Assembly (NCBI GenBank): GCA_028281325.1
Contig: JANQKC010000011.1
Span: 220,384 to 284,383, forward strand
Direction: 5' to 3'
DNA from: Alphaproteobacteria bacterium
Lineage (GTDB): Bacteria; Pseudomonadota; Alphaproteobacteria; UBA8366
Length of the DNA stretch: 64,000 nt
The translations under genes were made by a program, and so were the position numbers. Under the pieces are notes generated by a model that had not been told where the DNA came from, did not search any database, and saw only the letters and a list, made by a program, of their open reading frames with translations. Of this stretch, positions 56,355-64,000 are shown piece after piece. Within the stretch, counting starts at the first letter, position 1, and each line of letters opens with the position of its first letter.

Positions 56355-57307
56355 GCGAGACCCCGCTTTACGACCGGGTTGCGGTGATCGGTCTCGGCCT
56401 GATCGGCTCGTCGCTTTGCCGGCGGATGAAACGCGACGGCCTCGCCGGTCATGTGGCCGGCCACGCCCGCAGCGCCGCGACGCGCAACACCGCGATGAAG
56501 CTCGGCTTTCTCGACAGCGTGCATGACTCCGCCGCCGACGCGGCCGCCGACGCGGACTTGGTCGTGCTCTGCGTGCCCGTCGGCGCGAACGAGGCCGTGG
56601 CGTCGGCGATCGGGCCGGCGCTCAAACCCGGCGCCACGGTAACGGATGTCGGGTCGGTGAAAATGGCGGTGATCCGCGATATCGGCCCGCATCTGCCGGA
56701 CGGCGTTCATCTCGTGCCCGGCCACCCGGTCGCGGGAACCGAACACTCGGGCCCCGAATCCGGCTTTCCCGAACTGTTCGAAGACCGCTATTGCATCCTG
56801 ACGCCCCCGGCCGGCACCGATCAGAAAGCGGTCGACCGGGTTTCGGCGCTTTGGCGGCGCGCCGGCAGCAAGGTCGAACTGCTCGACGCGCATCACCATG
56901 ATCGGGTTCTCGGCATCACATCGCATCTGCCGCATCTGATCGCCTACACCATCGTCGGCACCGCCAGCGACCTGGAGAACCAGCTCCGCCGCGAGGACAC
57001 CGACAATGGCGACCTGATCGAAACGCGGGAAGTCATCAAGTATTCCGCCGGCGGTTTCCGCGACTTCACGCGGATCGCCGCCTCGGACCCGGTGATGTGG
57101 CGCGATATCTTCCTGAATAACCGCGAGGCGGTGCTGGAACTGCTCGGCCGCTTCGTCGAAGACCTGACGGCACTGCAACGCGCCATCCGGTGGGGCGAAG
57201 GCGACGCGCTGGAGGAGTTCTTCACCCGCACCCGCGCGGTCCGGCGCGACGTCATCGACATGAAGCAGGCCGGGTCGTTCAACCCGACCGAGCGGGAGGA
57301 AGGATAG
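56351..57307 (+). CDS. tyrA: Prephenate/arogenate dehydrogenase
   Basis: A 318-residue enzyme that oxidatively decarboxylates prephenate or arogenate on the way to tyrosine. The NAD-binding motif is VIGLGLIGSSLCRRMK (about residues 12-27), with LVVLCVPVGANEAVA, TDVGSVKMAV, and VPGHPVAGTEHSGPE (catalytic His region), then HHHDRVLGITSHLPHLIAY. It is last in the chorismate mutase-hisC-tyrA unit with a four-base overlap to hisC. The 3' end overlaps the convergent DUF2125 gene by 29 bases. Some homologues prefer arogenate; motifs alone do not decide. Confidence 0.94.
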   Translation: MSETPLYDRVAVIGLGLIGSSLCRRMKRDGLAGHVAGHARSAATRNTAMKLGFLDSVHDSAADAAADADLVVLCVPVGANEAVASAIGPALKPGATVTDVGSVKMAVIRDIGPHLPDGVHLVPGHPVAGTEHSGPESGFPELFEDRYCILTPPAGTDQKAVDRVSALWRRAGSKVELLDAHHHDRVLGITSHLPHLIAYTIVGTASDLENQLRREDTDNGDLIETREVIKYSAGGFRDFTRIAASDPVMWRDIFLNNREAVLELLGRFVEDLTALQRAIRWGEGDALEEFFTRTRAVRRDVIDMKQAGSFNPTEREEG

Positions 57308-58334
57308 GCGGCAACTTCAGCAGCCGCACCGGGCCAAGATACAGTCGGCCCTTCTGCGCCGTCAGCGGAACCGTCACGACCCGCCGCCCGCCGCCATTGC
57401 CATCCGGCTTGGACAAGAGGTCGAGCGCCAAGCGCGCACCTGACGCCTCGCGCCGACGCAATTTCCCGGTCCGTTCGAGCGCCGACAACATGGCGCGATA
57501 GCCCCTGATTTCCGTCGTGAAGGCGCCCAGCGGGCGCAAGGCCGCATCCAGCGCCAACGCCCCGTTCCCGGCGACGTCCAACGCGCCCCACCCCAATGCG
57601 ATTTGCCGGATATCGACCGTTCCGCCATCCCGCCGCCAAGCGTCGAGCGCGTCGCGCTGAAGCTTGCCGGGCGGCTTGCCGTTCAGCGTCCCGGAGAGCC
57701 GGAACGCGCGAAGATCGGGTCCCAACGGCCCGCTGATCTTTTGCGACAACCGGGTGTCCGAGGCGGTCACCGTCAGGTCGAAGGACGGCGGCCGTGCCGG
57801 CGCGGTGTCGTCGGGCCACCGTAGACGCACCTGAACATGCCGGGTCGCGGACAATTCGTCGCCATCGGGCTGCCGAATCCGCAAATCCCGAACCTCGGCA
57901 ACACCTTCGGCCATCCGGCCCCGGTCGTTCAGATGACCGACAAACCATGCCGAGCCCGTCTCGGCGACCCCCTGCACCGATCGTCCCTGCACGATGCCAG
58001 CTACATGGTGCGGCCCCGCCGCCTCGACACGATACCGGCGCCAATTCCACGGCTGGATCTCGAAAACGGCCCGGGACGACCGCACGGACCATCCGTCCTT
58101 GGTCGATGCGATATCCGGCGCGGCAATCTCAAGCCGTACCGAGCCGGGAAACCCGCCGATGTCCAGCACGCCATGCTTGACCCTATAGCCGTTATGGTTT
58201 TGCGCGTCCCGCCAGCGCAGGAAACCGTCTTCGACCTGACCGGCGACGATGAACCAGAACACCGGATACCCGACCCCAAGCAGGAGAATCAGCAGCGACG
58301 GGCCCAGCAGGATGGGTCTAAGAAACATGGACAT
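57279..58334 (-). CDS. DUF2125-type envelope protein
   Basis: About 351 residues, with one N-terminal membrane helix (LLGPSLLILLLGVGYPVFWF) then a periplasmic beta-rich part. The family pattern appears as WRDAQNHNGYRVKHGVLDIGGFPGSVRLEI near the start, and VDIRQIALGWGALDVAGNGALALDAALRP near residue 260. DUF2125 proteins are common in alphaproteobacteria and of unknown function. It is convergent with tyrA and overlaps its 3' end. Start ATG at 58334 or 58328. Confidence 0.82.
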   Translation of the reverse strand: MSMFLRPILLGPSLLILLLGVGYPVFWFIVAGQVEDGFLRWRDAQNHNGYRVKHGVLDIGGFPGSVRLEIAAPDIASTKDGWSVRSSRAVFEIQPWNWRRYRVEAAGPHHVAGIVQGRSVQGVAETGSAWFVGHLNDRGRMAEGVAEVRDLRIRQPDGDELSATRHVQVRLRWPDDTAPARPPSFDLTVTASDTRLSQKISGPLGPDLRAFRLSGTLNGKPPGKLQRDALDAWRRDGGTVDIRQIALGWGALDVAGNGALALDAALRPLGAFTTEIRGYRAMLSALERTGKLRRREASGARLALDLLSKPDGNGGGRRVVTVPLTAQKGRLYLGPVRLLKLPPILPPARSG

Positions 58335-58423
58335 GATGCACGGCAATACTTATAAGTCGCGCGCTTCAGGGTAAAGCGCCCAGCAGCACGTTCGTCCACC
58401 CCTCTGGAAATGAAATCCGCGCC

Positions 58424-59005
58424 ATGCCCGATGACAACGCCGATACCGCGACGCCCGAATCGCTGCGCGCCCTGTTGCCGGCCGCGGGCGATTTCTGGGT
58501 CTTCGGATATGGCTCTTTGATGTGGGATCCGGGTTTCGACCACATCGCGGCCGAGCCCGCCCTGCTGCACGGCTATCACCGCGCCTTCTGCATGTATTCG
58601 AAACGGCATCGCGGCACGCCGGAGCGCCCCGGACTGGTGTTGGCGCTCGACCGGGGCGGCTGCTGCCGCGGCATGGCGTTCCGTGTCGACCGGCGTATCG
58701 CGGATTCCGTGTTGGACTATCTATGGGACCGGGAAATGGTACGCTACGCCTATCTGCCGCGCGCCGTGCGCGTCGGCGTTCATGGGGAGCATGTCCCCGG
58801 GATCACCTTTGTCGCGGACCGGCGCGATGAGAGCTACGCCGGACGCCTTGCCCCGGCGGCGGCCGCCGCCGTCATCCGCGAGGCCCATGGCGGAAGGGGC
58901 TCGAACCGCGACTATCTTGTCAGTACGATCGAGCATCTGCGGGTGTTCGGGATCACGGCGGGCCCGATTCACGAGTTGTTGCCGCTGGTCGACTCGGCGG
59001 AATGA
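58424..59005 (+). CDS. ChaC-like glutathione-specific gamma-glutamylcyclotransferase
   Basis: A 193-residue cytoplasmic enzyme. The family signature FWVFGYGSLMWDPGFD is at about residues 25-40, followed by HRAFCMYSKRHRGTPERPGL, LALDRGGCCRGMAFRVD and GSNRDYLVSTIEHLRVFG. ChaC enzymes split glutathione to 5-oxoproline and Cys-Gly, thereby lowering glutathione. It lies 42 bases before the large MscS/DUF3772 gene on the same strand. Confidence 0.9.
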   Translation: MPDDNADTATPESLRALLPAAGDFWVFGYGSLMWDPGFDHIAAEPALLHGYHRAFCMYSKRHRGTPERPGLVLALDRGGCCRGMAFRVDRRIADSVLDYLWDREMVRYAYLPRAVRVGVHGEHVPGITFVADRRDESYAGRLAPAAAAAVIREAHGGRGSNRDYLVSTIEHLRVFGITAGPIHELLPLVDSAE

Positions 59006-59047
59006 CACCATGCTGCCACGGCGTTGCAGCAAGGAGGACGGAACGGA

Positions 59048-61519
59048 ATGAGCGCCGCACGACGCATCAGCGCCTGCCAGGCGTCGGTCTGGAGAACCCT
59101 GCGGATTCTCGCGTTCGGGCTGCTGTTCGTGCTGTCGGCACCGCCCGTGACGGCCCCCGCCAACGCCCAGGACACAGAGCCCTCACGCCCCTTCGCCCGT
59201 ATCCTCGTCGATTGGAACCGCACCCTCGACAGGGTCGAGCAATATCTTGGGCAGCCCTCGTATTCCGAAGAGCAGACGAAGCAGCTTCGCGGGTTGCTGG
59301 TGCGGTTGCGGGCGGAAACGGCCACGATCGAGAAATCGGCCAGGGACAATCTGACCGCCGCCGAACAGCTATTGGCGACACTCGGCGCGGAGCCTGCCGA
59401 TACCGAGCCGGTCGAGCCCGAGTCCGTGCAGCAGAAACGGGCGCAATACAATCAGGACATCGCGGATTACAAAGCACGGGTGCAGCAAGCGCAGCTCGCC
59501 CGCGCACGGGCGGACCAGTTGGACGATCGATTATCGCGGGCGACGACGACCCTGTTGGTCGACGACCTCATGACGCGCATGCCCTTGCCCTATCTACCGG
59601 ACACGATCGAGGCCGCGATCGAGGATTATTGGCGGCTTGCCGCCGAGCTATTGACCGCGCCGCAGACGTGGTGGCGATCCTTGCCGCCCGAAAACCGGGA
59701 TATCGGCGCGTTATTGCTCGGATTGGCGTTGCTCGCGGTGACGCTGGCCACGGGGTTCCTGCTGCGGATATGGGTCCTGCGGCGATTTGGACGCGATCCC
59801 GCAGTCGAAGATCCGAGCTATTCACGGCGATTCTTCACGGCCCTGACCGAATGCTTCGCCCGCGGCATCGTTCCGGCGCTGCTGTTCGCCGCGATCCTGC
59901 TACGCATCCATAGCGACGACGCACAGGTTACGGGATTCCTGCTCGACACGTTGTCGGCCTTCTGCGGCGCCATGATATTCCTCTTCCTGGCGGTCGCCCT
60001 GGTCCAGGCCGTCCTGGCCCCGGATATGCCGGCATGGCAACTGACCACGTTGAAGCGACGCAACGCTGTCATCATCGGCCGCCGCATCATCCTGATCGTC
60101 GGGATCATCGCCATCGATTTCTTCATCCGACAGAGCGCCCAGCCGCTGGGTCTGTCACAAGCCTTCTGGTCGGTGCAAGGCGCCCTGTTCGGCACGGTCG
60201 AGAATATCCTGATCCTGCTGCTGTTGCTGCGCAGCCTATGGGAACCGGTTCCCGAGACCGAGCCGGCGGCGGAGGGAACGGCGGTCGCCGACACCGAACC
60301 CGAGGAGGAGAAGCACAGCCGTTTCTGGACGGGTTTGCGATTCTTGATCGGCTTTATCGCGCTTGCGGGAATCGGCGCCTTCATGGCCGGCTATCCGCGC
60401 CTTGGCGACCACATCAACGAGGCCTTGATCGTCAGCGCCGTCATCGCGGCCGTGCTGTTCCTGTTCCGCGGTCTGCTGCGCGAACTGACCGGGATGGTGC
60501 TGCGGTCCGACCTGACCAAACGGCATCTCGGGCTGCGCCACACGACGCGCAACACCATGACGTTTTGGGTGCGCGCCTTATTGGACGCAGCGCTTGTCGT
60601 AAGCGGCGGCGTTCTGATGCTGATGGTGTGGGGCGTGCCGTCCAACGATCTGTCGCGGCTGAGCGGCCGGGCGCTGACCGGATTTGAAGTCGGCAGCGTC
60701 ACGATTTCCATCACGGATATCGTGACGTCGCTGCTGGTCTTTGGAATCGTTCTCGGCATTACCCGCGTGCTGCAACGCGCCCTGGCGGACCGGGTGTTAC
60801 CGGAAACCCATTTGGCCGTCGGCGTGCAGCATTCGCTCGCCGCTGGGTTCGGCTATGTCGGCATCATCCTGGCGATCACGCTGACGTTGTCGACATTGGG
60901 AATCGACCTGTCGAACATCGCCTTGATCGCCGGCGCCTTGTCCGTCGGCATCGGTTTCGGTCTGCAGAATGTCGTCAACAATTTCGTCTCCGGCCTGATC
61001 CTGTTGATCGAACGGCCGATCCAGGTCGGCGACTGGGTGGTCGTCGGGATGAACGAGGGTCGCGTCAAGCGCATCAGCGTGCGGGCGACCGAAATCGAGA
61101 CCTTTCAGCGCGCATCGGTCATCATTCCCAACGCGGAGCTGCTCTCCAATTCGGTCACGAACTGGACGCACAAGGACAACCTGGGCCGTGTCGACATTCC
61201 CGTCGGCGTCGCCTACGGCTCCGACACCGAAAAAGTCCGCGACATCCTGTTGGAATGCGCGAAGGAGTGCGACGAGGTGCTGGCCTTCCCCGAACCCTTC
61301 GTCCTGTTTATGGATTTCGGCAACAGCAGCCTGGACTTTGAACTGCGCTGTTTCGTCGGCGATGTCATCCGGCGGCTGCGGGTCGCGACGGAGATCCGCT
61401 TCATGATCGACCGCCGCTTCCGCGAGGAAGGAATAGAAATTCCGTTCCCGCAGCATGTGGTGCATATGGCGCCGCCGAAACGCATAACGCCGCCGGACCC
61501 CGACCCGGAAACGCCCTAA
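59048..61519 (+). CDS. DUF3772/MscS-family large mechanosensitive channel protein
   Basis: About 823 residues. A signal peptide (LRILAFGLLFVLSAPPVTAP, cleavage near residue 41) is followed by a periplasmic helical DUF3772-type domain (about 45-200) with many Arg/Gln heptads, many transmembrane helices (210-560), and an MscS core with GALSVGIGFGLQNVVNNFVSG (pore helix near residue 640), VVVGMNEGRVKRISVRATEIE and the C-terminal IEIPFPQHVVHM. AAGGAGG (59031-59037) fixes the start at 59048, not at the TTG at 59024. It gates to relieve osmotic stress; the periplasmic domain may sense the wall. Confidence 0.9.
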   Translation: MSAARRISACQASVWRTLRILAFGLLFVLSAPPVTAPANAQDTEPSRPFARILVDWNRTLDRVEQYLGQPSYSEEQTKQLRGLLVRLRAETATIEKSARDNLTAAEQLLATLGAEPADTEPVEPESVQQKRAQYNQDIADYKARVQQAQLARARADQLDDRLSRATTTLLVDDLMTRMPLPYLPDTIEAAIEDYWRLAAELLTAPQTWWRSLPPENRDIGALLLGLALLAVTLATGFLLRIWVLRRFGRDPAVEDPSYSRRFFTALTECFARGIVPALLFAAILLRIHSDDAQVTGFLLDTLSAFCGAMIFLFLAVALVQAVLAPDMPAWQLTTLKRRNAVIIGRRIILIVGIIAIDFFIRQSAQPLGLSQAFWSVQGALFGTVENILILLLLLRSLWEPVPETEPAAEGTAVADTEPEEEKHSRFWTGLRFLIGFIALAGIGAFMAGYPRLGDHINEALIVSAVIAAVLFLFRGLLRELTGMVLRSDLTKRHLGLRHTTRNTMTFWVRALLDAALVVSGGVLMLMVWGVPSNDLSRLSGRALTGFEVGSVTISITDIVTSLLVFGIVLGITRVLQRALADRVLPETHLAVGVQHSLAAGFGYVGIILAITLTLSTLGIDLSNIALIAGALSVGIGFGLQNVVNNFVSGLILLIERPIQVGDWVVVGMNEGRVKRISVRATEIETFQRASVIIPNAELLSNSVTNWTHKDNLGRVDIPVGVAYGSDTEKVRDILLECAKECDEVLAFPEPFVLFMDFGNSSLDFELRCFVGDVIRRLRVATEIRFMIDRRFREEGIEIPFPQHVVHMAPPKRITPPDPDPETP

Positions 61520-61526
61520 CCGCCGT

Positions 61527-63788
61527 CTACGCGCATTTCGAGTAGCCGCAGGACAAGCAGACGTCGCACCCTTCCTGACGGATCAAGGACGCGGCGCCGC
61601 ATTTCGGACACTGCCGATACGCCGTATCGCCGACGGCCTTCTGCAAGCCCAAGGGACCGTCCGCCGATTCCGACCCGACCGGCATCGTGATGAATCCGAT
61701 ATCGATCATGTGTCGTTCGATCACGCCGCCAATCGCGGCCAGCAGCGACGGCACGTATTTGCCTTCCATCCACTGACCGCCGCGCGGATCGAAGACGGCC
61801 TTCAATTCCTCGACGACGAAGGACACATCGCCGCCGCGCCGGAACACCGCGCTGATCATCCGCGTCAGCGCGACGGTCCAGGCGTAATGCTCCATATTCT
61901 TGGAATTGATGAACACCTCGAACGGCCGGCGGCGATCGCCGTCGGCGATGTCGTTGACCGTGATGTAGATGGCGTGGTCGCTGTCCGGCCACACCAGCTT
62001 GTAGGTCGCCCCGGCCAACGATTCCGGCCGCTCCAACGGTTGCGCCATATAGACGACGCCGTCATCCGATGCCGGCATCGCGCGCGGCGCGTCCGGTTCG
62101 ACCGACAGGACCGACCCGGTCACGTCGTTGGGCCGATAGGTCGTGCAGCCCTTACATCCCAGCGCATAGGCCCGCCGGTACACATCCTTGAAGGCGTCGA
62201 AGGAGATTTCCGCGGGCAGGTTGATGGTCTTCGAGATCGAACTGTCCACATAGTCCTGAACGGCCGCCTGCATGGCGAGGTGATCTTCCGGCGCTAGCGT
62301 CTGTGCGTCGACGAAGGTGTCGGGCAGCGCCGCATCCGCGCCATGAAGTTCGCGATACAAGGACCATGCGTAGTCTGCCACGCCGCGCTGCTCGTGGCGG
62401 CCGTCGGGCAGCAGCACGCTGCGGCTGTATTCGTAGCGAAACACCGGCTCGATTCCCGACGACACGTTGCCCGCCAGCAGCGAAATCGTACCGGTCGGCG
62501 CGATCGACGTGACCAACGCGTTGCGGATCCCGTGTTTGGCGATGCCGGCGCGCAAATCGGGTTCCAGCGCGGCAACCGATTCGCCGGCAAGATAGGCGTC
62601 CCGGTCGAACAACGGAAAGGCGCCTTTCTCCTGCGCCAGATCGATCGACGCGCCGTAGGCCGCCCGTCGGATCGCCGCCATCCAGCGGCGCGTCTCCGCC
62701 ACCGCCTCGCTGCCGCCATAGCGCAAACCGCACATGATCAGCGCGTCGGCCAACCCGGTCACGCCCAATCCGATCCGCCGTTTCGCGAACGCTTCCCGGC
62801 GCTGCGCGTCGAGCGGAAAGGCCGAGACCTCGACCACGTTGTCGAGCATGCGCACCGCCGTCGGAACCAGGCGTTCGACCGCGCCGATGTCGAACCGCGC
62901 CTCGGCGGTGAACGGGTTGCGCACGAAACGGGTCAGGTTGACCGATCCCAAATCGCACGCGCCATAAGGCGGCAATGGCTGCTCGCCGCACGGATTGGTC
63001 GCCTGAATATGTTCGCAGTAGTGCAAGTTGTTGCGCCGGTTGATGCGGTCGATGAAGATCACGCCGGGTTCGGCGTAGTCATACGTCGCGCGCATGATGC
63101 CATCCCACAAATCGCGCGCGCCGACGGTCTTGTACACCGTGTCGCCGAAGACCAAATCCCAGGACGCGTCCGCATCGACGGCGGCCATGAAAGGATCCGT
63201 CACCAGCACCGACAGGTTGAACATGCGCAGCCGGTCGGCCTGCCGTTTGGCCGCGATGAAATCCTCGATGTCCGGATGATCGCAGCGCAACGTGCCCATC
63301 ATGGCGCCGCGACGCGACCCCGCGCTCATGATCGTGCGGCACATGGCGTCCCACACATCCATGAAGCTGAGCGGGCCGGACGCATCCGCCCCCACGCCCC
63401 GAACCGGTGCACCCGCCGGGCGAAGGGTCGAGAAGTCATACCCGATCCCGCCGCCCTGCTGCATGGTCAAGGCGGCTTCCCGCAAATGCTCGAAGATGCC
63501 GCCCATGTCGTCGGGGATGACGCCCATGACGAAGCAATTGAACAGGGTGACCGACCGGTCGGTCCCCGCCCCCGCGAGTATGCGGCCGGCGGGCAGAAAC
63601 TGGAATCCCGCCATCGCCGCGCGGAATTCGCGCGTCCAATGCTCCGGGTCGTCCTCAGGCGCCGCGAGCGCACGCGCGACGCGGTCCCAACTGTCCTCGA
63701 TGGAGTGCTCGGCGTGCTCCCCACCGGGCGCCCGGAAGCGGTATTTCATGTCCCAGATTTCCTGGGAAATGCCGGTCAATCGTTCCAT
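61527..63788 (-). CDS. nrdJ: Adenosylcobalamin-dependent (class II) ribonucleotide reductase
   Basis: A 753-residue enzyme that makes deoxyribonucleotides with a coenzyme B12 radical and does not require oxygen. Catalytic elements are the first redox Cys in TLFNCFVMG, the radical site NPCGEQPLPPYGACDLGSVNL (Asn-x-Cys-x-Glu with second Cys), and the C-terminal zinc-type cysteines in QCPKCGAAS and CLSCGYSKC. The ATG at 63788 has AGGAAC upstream; an in-frame GTG at 63794 is the alternative. It converges with the DUF3772 gene. A promoter and a LexA box lie upstream, so it may be part of the SOS response. Confidence 0.95.
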   Translation of the reverse strand: MERLTGISQEIWDMKYRFRAPGGEHAEHSIEDSWDRVARALAAPEDDPEHWTREFRAAMAGFQFLPAGRILAGAGTDRSVTLFNCFVMGVIPDDMGGIFEHLREAALTMQQGGGIGYDFSTLRPAGAPVRGVGADASGPLSFMDVWDAMCRTIMSAGSRRGAMMGTLRCDHPDIEDFIAAKRQADRLRMFNLSVLVTDPFMAAVDADASWDLVFGDTVYKTVGARDLWDGIMRATYDYAEPGVIFIDRINRRNNLHYCEHIQATNPCGEQPLPPYGACDLGSVNLTRFVRNPFTAEARFDIGAVERLVPTAVRMLDNVVEVSAFPLDAQRREAFAKRRIGLGVTGLADALIMCGLRYGGSEAVAETRRWMAAIRRAAYGASIDLAQEKGAFPLFDRDAYLAGESVAALEPDLRAGIAKHGIRNALVTSIAPTGTISLLAGNVSSGIEPVFRYEYSRSVLLPDGRHEQRGVADYAWSLYRELHGADAALPDTFVDAQTLAPEDHLAMQAAVQDYVDSSISKTINLPAEISFDAFKDVYRRAYALGCKGCTTYRPNDVTGSVLSVEPDAPRAMPASDDGVVYMAQPLERPESLAGATYKLVWPDSDHAIYITVNDIADGDRRRPFEVFINSKNMEHYAWTVALTRMISAVFRRGGDVSFVVEELKAVFDPRGGQWMEGKYVPSLLAAIGGVIERHMIDIGFITMPVGSESADGPLGLQKAVGDTAYRQCPKCGAASLIRQEGCDVCLSCGYSKCA

Positions 63789-63814
63789 GACCACCGTTCC
63801 TGATTGTTCCGGAC

Positions 63815-63843
63815 AATCTAGTGCCAGATGGCGTTGGGGTCAA
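63815..63843 (-). promoter_or_regulatory. Candidate nrdJ promoter
   Basis: On the minus strand TTGACC (complement of 63838-63843) and TAGATT (complement of 63815-63820) are separated by exactly 17 bases. A short inverted repeat GATTGT/ACAATC (63802-63818) covers the -10 and the likely start point. It lies about 27 bases upstream of the nrdJ ATG, giving a very short leader. Confidence 0.65.
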
Positions 63844-63848
63844 TGAAT

Positions 63849-63863
63849 GTTCGATTTTTGTTC
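63849..63863. promoter_or_regulatory. Alphaproteobacterial LexA (SOS) box upstream of nrdJ
   Basis: GTTC (63849-63852), seven bases, then GTTC (63860-63863) is an exact match to the direct-repeat LexA box used in alphaproteobacteria (GTTC-N7-GTTC). It lies five bases upstream of the nrdJ -35. LexA here could repress nrdJ until DNA damage, or act at another gene to the right of the window. Confidence 0.65.
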
Positions 63864-64000
63864 TTGACGCCGAGATAGGCGGGCAGCGTCGTGCAACGCG
63901 GCGCTAGATCGTTATGAATTTAGTTTTGATCATATCCGGCGTTCCGGAAGTAGTTTGAGCATTCTTGCGGTGTAACGGTGTTTAGGATTCGCCCGATTTC
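63864..64000. other. Right-edge non-coding sequence
   Basis: 137 bases to the window edge with no gene that I can support and no B12-box-like sequence. An AT-rich patch around 63910-63940 (ATGAATTTAGTTTTGATCAT) could belong to a promoter of a gene beyond the edge. Confidence 0.4.

Noticed and set aside
63789..64000. A cobalamin riboswitch upstream of nrdJ
   Set aside because: The promoter lies only about 27 bases upstream of the start, leaving no room for one, and no B12-box-like sequence was seen further up.
1..64000. CRISPR arrays, insertion sequences, prophage or integrase genes
   Set aside because: No regularly spaced repeats, transposase-like or integrase-like proteins were found on either strand.

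Overview
The window reads as chromosomal DNA of a high-GC alphaproteobacterium, probably Rhodospirillales-like. The evidence is the block rpmH-rnpA-yidD-yidC-engB-argB followed by dapD-dapE-truA, the metX-metW pair, a coenzyme B12-dependent ribonucleotide reductase, and an SOS box of the alphaproteobacterial GTTC-N7-GTTC type. No transposase, prophage, CRISPR array or rRNA operon is visible. One tRNA gene (Arg, anticodon ACG) lies near 16.7 kb.

Layout. 0-16.4 kb is housekeeping: the end of truA, lysine/peptidoglycan genes (dapE, dapD), a PAS-GGDEF diguanylate cyclase, argB, the ribosome and membrane-insertion cluster, a GNAT acetyltransferase, a VTT membrane protein, an orphan histidine kinase, panB-panC, a frameshifted gpt and an envelope lipoprotein. 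16.6-26.5 kb is accessory and sensory: tRNA-Arg, an AT-rich spacer, a PAS protein paired with a soluble chemoreceptor, a TSUP exporter, a nuclease/phosphatase-fold enzyme, a lipoprotein, a BASS-like transporter with an aminotransferase, and a membrane chemoreceptor broken by an exact 22-bp tandem duplication.

26.8-38.2 kb is a catabolic and transport region. Two divergent units (ferredoxin-like small protein plus vicinal-oxygen-chelate dioxygenase; Rieske oxygenase alpha and beta subunits plus short-chain dehydrogenase) flank a perfect LacI-type palindrome. They are followed by an ABC importer resembling the putative 2-aminoethylphosphonate (PhnS2/T2/U2) type and by a convergent TAXI-TRAP transporter. 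The order suggests uptake and ring dihydroxylation, dehydrogenation and ring cleavage of an unknown substrate; no ferredoxin or reductase for the oxygenase is present here.

38-52 kb carries an aminotransferase, two glycosyltransferases, a degenerate nuclease-fold protein, a 3-hydroxyacyl-CoA dehydrogenase, a Gld-type ABC exporter with a long acidic insert, a BtuF-like protein without signal peptide and a large MscS-family channel. 52-64 kb returns to core metabolism: metW/metX, a chorismate mutase-hisC-tyrA operon with stop/start overlaps, a DUF2125 protein, ChaC, a second large MscS-family (DUF3772) protein, and nrdJ with a promoter and LexA box at the right edge.

Most notable for follow-up: two independent frame-breaking repeat changes (chemoreceptor and gpt), the LexA box upstream of nrdJ, the operator-controlled oxygenase region beside a phosphonate-type importer, the split Aer-like receptor pair, and a chorismate mutase fused to what looks like a degenerate prephenate dehydratase/ACT module.
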